64,000 nucleotides of DNA from Podocnemis expansa. Taxonomy: Eukaryota > Chordata > Testudines > Podocnemididae. Below are positions 1 through 11,835 of the stretch, one piece after another. The position numbers were made by a program, and so were the translations under genes. The stretch spans positions 2,993,110-3,057,109 of the forward strand of contig ML682088.1 of the NCBI GenBank assembly GCA_007922195.1. Reading direction: 5' to 3'. Position 1 is the first letter of the stretch. The number at the start of each line of letters is the position of its first letter. The notes beneath the pieces are model-generated. The model was not told where the DNA came from. It ran no database searches and was given only the letters and a program-made list of their open reading frames with translations.

Positions 1-130
1 AAAGCGCACGGCTATTTCGAAAGAAGCGGTTTGCTTCTTTCGAAATGGCCGTGCGTCGTGTGGCCATGCCATTCCTTATTTCGAAACAACCTCTGTTGTT
101 TCGAAATAAGGAGTGTGTGTGGACATACCC
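1..130. mobile_element. Right part of a palindromic inverted-repeat element (MITE), left end outside window
   Basis: Two hairpins sit side by side: 5-27 pairs with 33-55, and 71-90 pairs with 95-114. Both are built on a TTTCGAAA core. The element ends in GTGTGGACATACCC, the same terminal sequence as the complete copy at 39513-39932. The left terminus would lie upstream of base 1. It is a non-coding, non-autonomous DNA element; the superfamily is inferred from its relatives in this window. Confidence 0.75.
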
Positions 131-3100
131 ATAATGGTAGATTTTACCCTCTAAAGGCACAAGGAGTACTTACTTCTACTGTGTTCCAGGGCACAGCATC
201 TTGAAAAGGGGTGAGGTCTTGCTGCCATACACACACTGACCCGCAGGTCGGGGCCTACAGCCATTGGGAGGTGGGCAACTGGCTCCATCCAAATGAATGC
301 AACAAACTGTCCATTGCCCCTCATGCACAAGGAGCAATCCCAGTGAGAATCTGCCTCTCCGGCTCAGTTTCCTGCTTCAGTTGTGTAGTTCTGCCCTGTC
401 CATAGCCAGGGCTGTGGTATGAATGCCACAACCTGGCCGAAAGGACCAGAATCTGCTTTCACTGGTGAAGGTCCATAACAACTAAACCACCTTAAGCAGA
501 ATTATGGTGGATTTATACCTGTTTACATGAAAGCTTATTTTGCCTAGGAAGAAGTTTGGATTTACATGCTGGTCATTTCATGCTTTTTTTCAGTAGCATG
601 AGATCTGATCTTGCGTACTGCTAGGCCTTTTCACTAGAGTTAAGGGCCCGATTGTGATCTCGCTTTACCAGTACAAATCCACTCACTAAAATAGAGTTTC
701 TCCTGATTTACACCAGGATCAGGTCAGGAAAAGAGCTGAGGATGTTAATCACCTCAGAGGAGAAGGTCATGATTTGTTTAAGAAAAACTGATATGGGGCT
801 GAAAAGCTTCAGCTTTAATTACATAAACCACTGATCTGCTTCAATTTCCATCTGATGAGCCAAGAACAACAGGGTAATTTGGTTTCAGAATCAAACCTGT
901 AAATTAAAACAGTAAATGAATTCAAGCAGCAGTCAATGAAGGAGGACTGTTGCCAGATTCAAGGCAGTTAATAAAAAAAAAACACAAGCAAAACAAACTC
1001 ACTCATTTTCATTGTCATTTGCAGAGCAGCCAGATTAAGGCCGTCTGTGTTATTTAGTGACTTTTGTGCTTCTTGGAAATGGTGAGAAAGTTCAGAATTT
1101 TGGTGTGGTTTTTGTATATAGTGGAAACTATTCCATTGCCCATCCACTGTCTATTATCCTTCCAGTCTTACATCAACACCTCCCATTTCCTTACTCTGTT
1201 GAAGTCTACTGTTGAAAAAGACAATGATGAGTCAAGCTTGAAGCACATTGGCAGAGATGTGAGCCTTATGCAACAACTGCCTATACTGTGTTCTGGGTTT
1301 CAAAAGAGTACTTCTTTCCACCACTTTTGAATAGGAGGGAAAGGATGGTCCAAGTGGTTCACATTATAGTGTGGGGCTGTGAGAATTTAGGTTCAAGTCT
1401 GTGCTTTGCCCAAGCCTTACTGTAGGACTTTGGATGAGATTTTAAAGATATTTAGGCTCTTAAAAGATGCAGATAGGCACCAAGTAGGATTTTGAAAGTG
1501 CCTAGTTCTAATAAGCATGAGGGCTTGAATGTCATATAGAAGTATAGATAGATATTAGAGAGAAAGAGATTTGATTACAATTGATGACCAAAGTAAATAT
1601 GAATATTTTAACAAATACCATGCAACTATAAGAAGGAAAGCTACATATATGAAAATCACATTTATTTTAATTGCATACTGCACTAGTTGGATAAAGAGAT
1701 AAATACAGGGAGGGAATCTATAACGAAAGAATAAATGGTAAATTAAAGTGAATATATCTGAACAAGTGTATCAGAAGTGAGTGGCAAATCTCATTTGAAG
1801 AGTGTATGTTCTTTTTACAAATCTGGTAGTAATTCCATTTACTTTACCATAGTTTTGAAGACATCACAAAATTCTAGTACCAGCTGTCATCCACAGAACT
1901 AGAAAGTGGGAGTTAAAAAAAGTAGCATGTTCAATATTTTAAAATCCTTGTGGGAGAGCTGGATAGGGGGAAATAAAAAAAACCAACCAGAATTTCTGTC
2001 ATATAGGGAACTCCAATAATTTGAAATCTGAATGTTAAATGAAGTAAAAAATATCAAAGTTTTTCATGAAATGGAATATTCAAAATTCAGAAGTGTCATT
2101 TGATATTTCTTGTCACAGTGAAATGTTATTATATGCCTCCATCAAAATATTTAGTTTCAGTTTGCTGAATCAAATCAAAATTTGTCACTTTAATTTAGTA
2201 GATTGATCTGTGGAATTTAGATTGGGATTGCCAGTAGATCTTGCCAGGGGATTTGGGTTCTTGCCCAGATCCAAACACAAAAAAAATATCTAAAACATGG
2301 AATCCCCAGGGACATCTAACTGGAATTGTCACACAGATATTTTATAAAAAACTTTAAACTCCTTTTATTGCCAAAAAGCATAAATGGTAAGTACAGAATT
2401 GAGAAAATGTTTAGTTGAGCAAATACATATCAAAATTACAATTAACTTCTATTTTGATACAGACAGGAAATCTTATGCTTAAGTAAGTTTGATATTAAAA
2501 TTTATGGTTACAATACTTAAACCTACTTCCAGGCCTGGTCGTTCAGGGCCTCAACTTGATAGGAAGGGTGTGAAGTCAAGTACCTTTAGCTGTTATATCT
2601 AAACTTATGAAAGCAACTTAAGATAACTAGTTCATAAGGGAAACAAAGTCTGGTATGTGCTGTTCTCCTCAAGAAGAGGCTAGCTGAAAAGCTAGGAGCT
2701 AAAAGTTGACAGCTATAAGTTGCCCCTAGTAAAAGGGTTTGGGTTTTTATACCCTTCTCAACATGGAGGGGGATCTAGCCTGCTCTATCACCCAAATGCG
2801 GGGTCTTCACCCCAGAAATTGCAGGGGTAAATCTATGTCATTGGTCAATGGGTTTGTGCATGTAATTGATGTATGTCCATTCTCCAGAATGTTCCGTTAT
2901 TATTTATGGATATCTTTATGGGTGTTGCGGTATTTCACTAAATGCCAATGGTCCAAACTGGTAAGTCCCGAGTTGCCTTTATGTCTGCTGACCTGAGTGT
3001 CATGATCAAATACAGCTTCTGGGTATTCGCATTACTGGACACTGATGAACGAAGACACCAATCTATGTCTAGTTTCAATCTGATATGAACTTAATTTTCC

Positions 3101-3848
3101 AAGTTCTGTGCAATTTAGGACTACGCCCTTAGCTGTTCATACAAGTTATATAATTACACAGGCCTGTAAGTACCTTGCGTTCCAGCAATCCATATAAAAG
3201 TTATGATAACTTATGAACATGCTATCTATAAATCCATAAAGAAGGAATACATATGTGATCTATAGATAAATACATACGTTCAAGTCAAGTGTAGGTTAAA
3301 TCAGGGTCTACAAAGCCATTTGAGCTTTTGCTTTTCTCCATGGGAGCTGTTGTTTAAGTTCCTCACATTGTCATTTGCCGCTATGGGCTGGGATCCCCAC
3401 TTAGACTGCATGTCCCAGGATGCACCCTGAGGACATGACTTTTACAATACACCACTGAAGTTCAACCAGGCTGCAGATACCAGACAGTTTCCCAGGTGGA
3501 ACTGCACAGGAAGGAGAATGGTGGTCTAAAGCACTTTTATTACAACTTCCATGAGGCAATGCTGCATCTCAGACAGATTAATATCAAATCTATCCCTAGT
3601 TGTTTTGTTTGGGTTGACAAACCAAAATATTTCAATTCAGGTTAATTAAAGCCTAAACAAAGTATTTCATTTTGATTGCCTCAGTGGCGGAGGAGGGTGA
3701 AAAACCTTCACTAAAAGCTAGAATTTTCTGGCAGAACACTTCAGGTTTGTGGAAAGTACATTTTCTGTCAAAACCCCTAACCACTGACATTTCAGTGGAA
3801 GAAGCCCAACAAGTTCTACTTTCAGCCTGACTTGCATTTACCCAAAGG
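131..3848. other. Intergenic or intronic unique DNA, no gene seen
   Basis: AT-rich sequence with several short open frames (1064-1330 and 2739-2996 on the plus strand are the longest). None has a recognisable domain, a clear exon context or a codon pattern that separates it from chance. A stretch near 645-725 (calcium-channel-like names do not apply; it is non-coding) resembles an old dispersed amniote repeat with the phrase 'gatttacaccaggatcag'. Nothing else is supported. Confidence 0.6.
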
Positions 3849-4179
3849 CAGTAGTTCTCAAACTTATTTGATTATGCCTCCTTTGCGTCTCTAGTAGTTC
3901 AGACACACCCCGCCACATGTACACATACTAATATTTGTGTTAAAGAAATCAACATGCAACTCATTAAATATTAAAAAGAGTAAGGCTTTGATTCAAACAG
4001 AGCCATACATGGTATCTAGCTCTCTGGTCACCCTGCTCTGAAAGCAGAGCCATTACCAGCAGCAATAGAGAAATAAGAGTGGTAATGCTGTACCACACTC
4101 CTGGTCTCCAGTCTGAGTCTCATACTATCTTTCTTACTCCCAAATACATTGGGCACCCCACAATTTGAGAACCTAACCT
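3849..4179. mobile_element. Decayed hAT-type non-autonomous element
   Basis: The left end reads CAGTAGTTCTCAAAC and the right end near 4162-4173 reads ATTTGAGAAC. These match the common hAT terminal pattern CAGTGGTTCTCAAAC and its complement. I see no coding capacity and no clean target duplication, so the copy is probably old and the exact right boundary is uncertain by a few bases. Confidence 0.5.
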
Positions 4180-4195
4180 TAACATCACGTTACAT

Positions 4196-4279
4196 CACTC
4201 TGCCAGTGAAAAGGGGGCTTTAAAGTATGCATACATGATATTTATATTAACTTAAAAGCCCCTTTAAAGTGGCAGAGTG
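4196..4279. repeat. 84-base foldback (short inverted repeat)
   Basis: The ends are CACTCTGCCA and TGGCAGAGTG, and the pairing continues inward through a CTTTAAAGGGGCTTT-like segment on both arms, with a few mismatches. A central AT-rich loop separates the arms. It is either a tiny MITE or the remnant of one. Confidence 0.65.
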
Positions 4280-4420
4280 GTCTGAAGTGACTTTAGTGTG
4301 AATGAGAATCAGGCACTCAGAAGCACCAACCTTGGAAACTGGAAAAGATTTTCTAAAGTGCCTGTTATAGACAATATATTGCTGACCTTGCAAGAAACCA
4401 ACTAGAGTTAAAGCCTCAGG

Positions 4421-4717
4421 ACAGGTCTACATTTATGGCAGCAAATTCACTGCTTTCAATCAATATTTCCAGATCAATTGAGCAGGTCAGCGGAGACCTG
4501 CTCAATCCATCTGGAAGCCAAACAGGTAAAAGAATCCCTTGAGAAAGAGCAGCCCTGAGTCAACGGGAGGCCATTTCCCATTGTTTCAGCACACTGAAGA
4601 CACCACAGTGAGTAGGCATTAGGAAGTCAACGGGAGATACCCGAGTTCTTTTAAGTCACTTCACTTGTATATCTCCTTTTGATTGCTGCCGAAAACTGTG
4701 ATACGTGTAGCCCAGAG
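4421..4717. mobile_element. Probable MITE with internal hairpin
   Basis: The left end contains ACAGGTCTACA and the right end contains CGTGTAGCCC, roughly complementary to each other and to the TCTACAC termini of other elements here. Inside, 4471-4514 forms a hairpin around GAGCAGGTC and GACCTGCTC. No coding is present. The boundaries are approximate. Confidence 0.45.
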
Positions 4718-5221
4718 CTAAACAGAGACTCTTGTGGGGTTTTCATAGCTAGAGTTAATGAAAGGGAAAGGGTTATTTACTTTTCAAATCTTTTGTCTAA
4801 TGACACAAACTATTTCTCAGCAGAACTGTCACTCTCTTCAACATGAGATTACAATGTTTGCCTCCCCAGGGACTGAAGGGAAGCCCTCCCATTGCTACTG
4901 TTATGCTAGCCCCTAATACTGAATGTTTATCTTGCCTCCCTGGAATTTGACATCAGTAGATACAGGGGAGCTGGGGGAAAAAAATCTGCAGTTTGTTCCT
5001 TTGCATCAAGGAGACAAAGCTGGAACATTTTAGCGTACTTTCAACTGAGAGTAACTGATCCTGGATCTCCTTTGATGTGGCTACCCTTGAATTCTGCAAT
5101 TCATAGATTTCAAACGGAACATTGATAGAAAATTGCCAGTCCTCCAGTACTGTCCTGAAGTCTCCAGGATGGTGTCATGTGATGATACTTCCAGGAATAC
5201 ATTTAACCAAAACTGGCAACT

Positions 5222-5340
5222 CAAACATTTGTGATCATCCAGTTAAACCTGGTATAACACAGGCTGTAGAACTTCCCTCAAACAATTTCTGAACCATGTC
5301 CTTTATAAAAACATCCAGTTTGTATTTAAATATTTATCAA
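5222..5340 (-). mobile_element. Old CR1 LINE 3'-end fragment
   Basis: The run from 'gatcatccagttaaacctgg' through 'aaaacatccagtttgtattt' matches the antisense 3' region of CR1 as also seen at 62053-62275. It is heavily diverged and non-coding, and it is cut at 5340 by the next element. Confidence 0.5.
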
Positions 5341-5827
5341 GAGTATGTCTACACTTACACTTTAAATTGAAATAATGATGTTTAATTTGATTTAAAGTGG
5401 TGCATGTCTACTCTAGCTTTCCTTATTTCAAAATGAGGAGCTCCCTCATTTCAAAATAAGGAATGGTCCTTTCAAAATAATAAAACTTGGCTTTATATCA
5501 AAATAATACAATAGCCACGTTATTTCTATTTAACCATTATTTCAATGTAATACTTTTTGACCTTCTTCGTCCCAGGGTGCCCTCTTCTTTCTATATATTG
5601 GGTTGGAGCATGGCCCTTCTTGGGGACCATCTTGCCACACTTCCCATACTGCCCCTCTCCTAAATCAAACTTCCAAGTCCTGTGCATGGACAGGTGAGTT
5701 TGATTTAGGTTTCTGGCGTGGACATGTTAAATTGATTTAAGTTAAATCGATTTTATGATTATTAGTTCAATTTAATTAGTTTGATTTAAGTTAAATCAAT
5801 TTAACAAATCTAAGTGTAGACATGGCC
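5341..5827. mobile_element. MITE with TTTAAATTGA-type palindromic interior
   Basis: The left end GAGTATGTCTACACTTA and the right end TAAGTGTAGACATGGCC are inverted repeats, and the pairing carries on into TTAAATTG and CAATTTAA. The interior holds self-complementary modules: TTGATTTAAGTTAAATC near 5733-5800 and a CCTTATTTCAAAATGAGGAG / CTCCCTCATTTCAAAATAAGG pair near 5421-5463. It shares TIRs with the TTTCGAAA elements but has a different core. No convincing 3-base duplication is left. Confidence 0.75.
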
Positions 5828-7530
5828 TCTGGGAAGGACCCTCCCTTAGAATGATCTATGGAGATCATGGACATTGTTTACCTCTTCTTTATGCAATAAT
5901 CAAGAGGAGAAGTGCTTGTACAACAATCTGCTCTCATTACTTGCATAAATCAGAAGAAACCATCTATTAGTTCAGGGTAACCCAATCTGCTCTCATTGAA
6001 GTCAGTGGCAAAATGCCCAGTGCTTATTTCCCATAGTCTTTCATCACATTTAGTCATTTTTACGAGTTTCAGAGTGGAGGTACAATGTTGCAGATCTGAT
6101 GTGGTGGTGTTTCACAGACTCTTTGCATTAATATGCAAATTCAAGTTTCAAAGCAGTGGAGAACCAGACCCTCCCCTTAGTGATTTCAGTTGGAGTATCA
6201 TCAGTCTAGACTGACTGAGAACAGAATGATACTCATTTTCTTTATAATTCAGTTGCTGTCATCATCACAGGTAAAGGAAGGCTGTAAAAGGTAGGTGGAT
6301 TATACACCAATTTGAATATTTTCAAAGTAATTTTTACATAAATGGATTTTCACCAAAATTGAATTTTGATGGCAAGCTTCATTTTTCATTAAATTTTCCA
6401 GTTTGGGACTGGAAAAAGGACACTTTTAGCATTTTTACTAGAATTTGAAAACAAATGTACAACAAGATGTTTTCAAAACCAAAAACATTTTTAAAAAAAG
6501 CTTTTTCACTGGAAGTTTTAATAAAAATGGAAGAAAGGACTTTTTTTTTTCCCTAAAATTGCCATGGGGCGGAAGGGTATTTTCCAACCAGATCCACAGT
6601 ATTATAATGATAGAACTGAAGATATGCACTTGAATCCAGAAGTTGTACAGAAAACCCCATCAGGATTAACATTTACCTGATAATACAATTGCAAACTATC
6701 ATAATGTCATGTCACATTCAGATTCTGGACACACATTTCTGAGCCAGGCGATGATAATTTAAAGCCCAGTTGTGGCTTTTAGCCAATGGCCTGAGTAGGA
6801 GGCGATGTGGAGCTGCACCACCCTGAAACAATCCCAGGAGGGAGCGTGCACCTAGCCAGAATCAGTGGAAGAACAGGGTCATGAACCCACCTCCACCCTC
6901 TCTGCTTTGGAATGATTTGCACCCCAGAGAGGTGCAGACAGGGAGCAATCTCTGTATTCCTCTAACCTCAAAGACTGATTTTCCTGGTCTGTTTTAAAGG
7001 CTTCTGATGTTCCAACCCCATCCACAGCACACTCTCCTCTTCCAGCCAAGAAATAGAGTCAATCTGGCCCTTATTAGGTGGATGATGTGTTAAAGGTTCT
7101 GATTCTGACCACATATTGTGTATGTTTGGTACACATGGCTCCACACGTGCATAGCACCAAGATGTGAAATTCTCCATGAATCTGAGACATTAGCATCAGT
7201 CTGTGCACTGAACGACTGCTGCCAGGGGACCCTGTAGCCTTTTATCAAATGATTACTGTTTACCTTGTAGGCACATCCAGTTACTCCTGTCTGGGAGATG
7301 AAAGTGAACCATAAACTGAGTAATGCACAGGAGATTTCAGACAGAGGGGCAAATTATATGCTCACTTTTTCTTAAATCTGTCATACTTGGAGATCAATAT
7401 CTTCCATAATCAACAAACCAACCACCACCCATGCAACTGTGCCATTGTAGTGCTCAGTGAGGATGCTACCACTGCCAATAAGAGACCTCTACCCCCCTAA
7501 GAAGCAGTAGCTGTGTCTACAGGAAAAGCC
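5828..7530. other. Intergenic or intronic unique DNA, no gene seen
   Basis: Mixed AT-rich sequence. Short open frames on both strands around 6438-6633 overlap each other and have lysine- and phenylalanine-rich translations typical of AT-rich non-coding DNA. Nothing in this stretch is recognised. Confidence 0.55.
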
Positions 7531-7645
7531 CTCCTGTAGCTCTGTCTACACTGGGACTTAGGTTGGTGTCACTCTGAGGGGTAGATTTGCCACACCCCCA
7601 AGTGCCATTACACCAACATAAATCTGTAATGCAGACCAAGCCTCC
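7531..7645. mobile_element. Possible MITE remnant
   Basis: The sequence has CTGTGTCTACAGG followed by CTCTGTCTACACTGGG, and ends near GCAGACCAAGCC, which is weakly complementary to the left end. This resembles the 'GTCTACAC' terminal family found elsewhere in the window, in decayed form. Confidence 0.4.
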
Positions 7646-7834
7646 CATGCAAAATCCAGCATTCACATGGATTTGCACCCCCCCCCCTTGACTAAATTTG
7701 TGCTACCATCCCTTCTTTTCCTCTCCCTAGCCCCTTAAATGTATCACTTACAGATACTTGTTTTTAGTCTGAGATAGTGAGCTTTAATATCTTCTGTTTT
7801 TACACAATTGTAAATCAGGATGTAAACAAGCTGC

Positions 7835-8994
7835 CCACCCTCCTAAGGGGGAAGCGTGGCTGGTTTGGGTCCCCAGCCCCTTGTGGGGTGGGCCCGCCAA
7901 GTCTTTGGCCCCTTGGCAGGGCGACAGTTTCACAGGTCCACTTTCAGTCACTCGGGTGTGGGGAAAGTACCAGGCGGCCTCTCGGTGTTATGGCCGGAGA
8001 GGTGGCATATGGCAGGGGTTGGGATTAACGTGGGCGTTGGGTTGCACAGATCCACTGTGTCCCAGCCAAGGTCCCCACTGGGGGCTGAGGCCTCTGGACA
8101 GGGGTTAGCGGGGTCCGAACTGCAACACGCCAACCCCAAAGTGGGCTCTATAGGGCCTGAGGCCTCGGTGCAGGGGCCAGCGGGGTCCAAGCCACACCAT
8201 GCTGCTCCCAAGATGTGACTCCCCATTGAGGGCTGAGACCCACACTCCCTTGGGCTACCCCTGGCCTCGCATTCCCGCCGTACCTCGTCTGGTGGGTCTT
8301 CAGGGTAATCCCCCAGGGGTAGATTATAGAAGCCTTCCATCTTGTCCGATGGTGGCAGGTCAGGGAGTCCATCAAGCTCCTCCGCAAGTGGCATCTCCTC
8401 CAGGTCACATGAGGTGGGCGGAGGCTTGGGGCTCCCAGCAGCCAGGGGCAGCTCCTCCAAGTCGCAAGAGGGTGGTGGTGCTTTGGGGAGCCCCATAGGG
8501 AACAGCTTGGGATCACCCACCTGCCTTGCTGGCGGCCATCCCTGCGGGCCTGGGATGGACCCGAACCCGAGCGACAGCTCCCAATTCCCGACCGTGGGTG
8601 GACCCCACCAGACCTGTGGGCCCAGGTCTGGTGGCCAGAGCCCAGCTTCCCCACAGGGCAGTCTGGGGTCAGAAGCAAGCCAAGGTGCATCCTTCCCCAT
8701 TGGCGGCTGGTACTCAACTGAGCTGACTGCCGCCTTTTTTCTACTTCCTGTTCCTGTCCCGCCCCTCCGCTTCCAGCCTGATTGACAGGCTGGCTCTGGC
8801 TCCACCCCCCTGCAGGCCAGAGGGTTCTGCCTGTCTACCTCTGAGGGGGGCCGGGCCTTTCTGCTACACAGGGATAATGCCACTGCAGTTAATGGAGTCA
8901 AGAAAAGCAGATGGGAGTGGGAGGAAGGGCAGGACAATCTAATTTGAAAAAGTAGTCCAGGGAGAATTCCATAAAAATTCTTGATGTTTGTCAT
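7835..8994 (-). other. Isolated GC-rich block with a 348-codon minus-strand open frame
   Basis: A sharply bounded GC-rich segment sits in AT-rich DNA. The minus strand is open from an ATG at 8994 to 7948 (348 codons). The translation is rich in Pro, Gly, Glu and Asp and has an internal duplication: PPPSCDLEELPLA is followed about 20 residues later by PPTSCDLEEMPLA, and then by an acidic, proline-rich segment with NLPLGDYPEDPPDE. I do not recognise a domain. Residues 1-45 come from AT-rich flank, so the true start, if any, is not 8994. Overlapping open frames on the plus strand reflect GC content. Most likely it is a fragment of a retroelement leader or gag-like region, or an LTR. A host exon is less likely. 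Confidence 0.4.
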
Positions 8995-9025
8995 TTTATT
9001 TAGCTTAGAACAGCATCCTTAGAAA

Positions 9026-9167
9026 AAAGAAACAAGGTGGCACTTTTAAAGACTGACAAATGTACTTATCATATAAATATGTTAAATTTTTTAGTCTTTA
9101 AAAGTACCACCAGACTCCTTGTTTGTTTTGCTTGACTAGACTAACACGGCTGCCCCTTTGGAACTTG
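9026..9167. mobile_element. Penelope-like element terminal-repeat foldback copy
   Basis: The left half reads ACAAGG...GGTGGCAC(T)TTTAAAGACT and the right half is its reverse complement (AGTCTTTAAAAGTACCACC), ending in CTAGACTAACACGGCTG. The copy is flanked by an exact 13-base duplication, GCATCCTTAGAAA, at 9013-9025 and 9168-9180. That defines it as one insertion event of a head-to-head pair of Penelope termini. Confidence 0.85.
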
Positions 9168-9180
9168 GCATCCTTAGAAA

Positions 9181-10992
9181 GACACACTGAAGCACGAAAA
9201 TGGTCCTGAAAACTTGAGAAGGAACTGCAGCAGCAGTGACATATGGCATTTCTCTCTGTGCAGCAAAAGGCATGTTGCATGGTTTTCCCAAGCAAAACAA
9301 GCCCAGCCTCCTGTAGGTGGCATATCACAGCATGAAAGCCAGTGTGTGGGTGAGCACTGAGAAACATGTCCAGAGCTAATAGATGCTTCAGTTCTAGCTG
9401 CAAAATCAGCAGGGCTTTTCTATGAAAGGGCCTTAAGTAATCTATGCCTTACTGCAAGTCTTGTCAAGAAAGTCATTCTTAACCCCTGTTTTTCCACACC
9501 ATTATATAACTTAGGGATATGTTCCTTTGACTCATATTCATGAGTATTTCCACTGATGTCACTGGGGAGTCACATAAGCAAGGACTGCAGGACTGGATCC
9601 TGCCTGTATAATAAGTCTGGATTTCCAAACCAGCAGCATTGCTTCTCAGCTGATATGCCACCTGAAGAGAAAAGAAAGTAGCGGATCTTGAAGAATAGAT
9701 AAATGTCAAACACCACTTGATTGTCAAACAGAACACATGCACAAAACCCCTATGTTGTGACAATATGAAGGGCTCATAAAGGTTTCTATTATTTGTTTGG
9801 GAAAACTTGCATGACTCATGCATTGGACTTTGCCACTTGTGAGCGAAGTATGACTGTCTCTGTTTTTGTTGTAATAAACACTGTAGCACTCCACACATCA
9901 CATAGTTTCTCCCTCTCCTTCCTCACAGGATACTAACCTCAGTTACTATTCTGGTCCTTGTTATGCTTGATAAAGAAATGGCTAGATTGCATGATCGGAA
10001 TGAAGCACATGATAGACAACAAAACCTGTGAGTAAAAGCTTTCACATGGTCATAAGTGTGGGTGAAACAGTGACCATATTTGGCAGAGCTTTGCCACAAC
10101 CAACTAACAGAGCAATAATCAGCATGAGCAAAGAGGCACCTTGTTTGGGGTTACAGTTAGAGTGTAAAACTTCAAATGTGCAGAAATTAGACCTTGTACA
10201 GCACCGAGCACAGTCAGTACTAAATAGTAAGTAACATTAATAAACAGAACTATACTGGGTTTTTCCAGTGAGTCTACTTTCAAACATAAAAATCAAATCA
10301 AGTCATACATTTTTATAATTTCAAACACTTTCTAGCAACCATAGTAGAAAATAATATTGTTTAGATTGGCAAGGGGACTTTCTTTCTAATTTCCTCTATC
10401 TTATTGCTTCTAATTTTCTTTGACAAATTTACCTTAGAACAGAAACTTCATATGCTTGATCTCCATCCAATTTGGGAGGATGGTGGGGGCTGGATTTTGA
10501 GGAAAATATGTTTGTTTGTTTTACTTGGAGAAGTGGGGAAAGGGAAAACAAATAGTCATTTGTCAATTTAAAAAGTGGTTCCTCTTCTTTGACCCCACTT
10601 CACACAGGAACTTAAGCATTTGCTTAACTTTAAGCACATGAAGGCAATCGAACTGATCTAATGCTTAATATTGGGCAGGTATTTCAGTAGCTGCTGAACT
10701 AGGGCCTTCACTTTCATATCTTGGCAGGAAGAAAAATGAAAAAATGCTAAAACTTTGAAGGACAAAAGTCTTGTAGGAACATAGTCCAAATCTGAAGTCC
10801 TATTGAATTCAGTAAGTTTTCCATGTGGGTGTCCTTGTGGGATTGATATGCATGACTAGAACCAGAATGCTTGTAAAGATTTTTTTCTAAATTGTAGGGG
10901 TGAATTATGAGACCACTAATTTCGTTGGGGGTGGAATTGGACCCATAATATTTTAAAATCATCTGTCTGTGATATGAAGTAGTTGTACAACT
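9181..10992. other. Intergenic or intronic unique DNA with one old dispersed repeat
   Basis: No gene is recognised. The 140-codon minus frame at 9479-9901 has no visible domain and is treated as chance. At about 10600-10700 the phrase 'cttaagcatttgcttaactttaagcacatg' (split here by reading) belongs to a palindromic repeat widely seen in turtles and birds; this copy keeps only one arm clearly. Confidence 0.5.
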
Positions 10993-11835
10993 AACAAGGA
11001 GTCTGGTGGCACTTTTAAAGACTAACACAGTTATTTATCATCTGAGCTTTCATGGGAGAAAATACCACTTTGTCAGACAGTTGCAAATGAAGATGTATAG
11101 ATGAATGGGAGGAAAATAAATGCAGGGAAGTGTAAGTCATATTATCAGGCCAGACTGACAGCAATTCAAAGGAATTGTTTAGATTCAAACTATGGACAAC
11201 AGCTTATAGGAAGGAGGGGAGGGGGAAAAGGAAAGCAAAATTACCTGTTGTAAGGGGTGGGGGGAGGGACATAGTCTTTATTTAACTTTAAGTTGACTCT
11301 GTCAAATCTGCATCTGAATTCCAGTTCTGCAGTTTCTCTGAAGCTTTGCTTTGTTATCCATTCGCTTAAGTACGGCTATTAAAAGATGATTGATGTAGTG
11401 ACCGGGAAGACTGAAGTGTTCCCCTGTTGGTTTTTGAATGCTGTTATTTCTGATGTCAGCTTTGTGTCCATTTATTCTTTTTCACAGAGACTGTCCTGTT
11501 TGTCCAATGCATAAGGTGGAGGGGCATTTCTGGCACATGATGGCATAAATCACATTGGTGAAGAGAAGATGAAGGAGCCCTTGATGGAGTAGCTGGCTTG
11601 ATTAGATCCTATGATGATGTCTTTTGTGCAGATATGTGGGCAAATTTGGCAATGTGGTTTATTGCAGGGGTATGTTCTGTTCTTAGGTTTGTAGTTGCTG
11701 GTTAGTATCTGTTTAATGTTGGAGGGCCATCTGTAAGTAAAGAGAGGTCTGCCACCCATGGCCTGAGAGAGTGAGGGACCATCTTGTAGAATAGGCTGGT
11801 CCTTGATGATGTGGTATAGAGGGTTGACTTACAGT
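10993..11835 (-). mobile_element. Penelope-like retroelement, 3' part with decayed coding
   Basis: It starts on the plus strand with the terminal repeat (AACAAGGAGTCTGGTGGCAC, then the stem GGGAGAAAATACCAC). It continues into a minus-strand coding remnant at 11550-11759 whose translation has CNKPHCQICPHIC, the Cys/His motif that lies between reverse transcriptase and GIY-YIG endonuclease in Penelope-like elements. Upstream of it is the RT C-terminal segment (GGRPLFTYRWPSNIKQIL). The family moves by target-primed reverse transcription. Frameshifts and stops show this copy is dead, and the RT core is missing. Confidence 0.75.
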
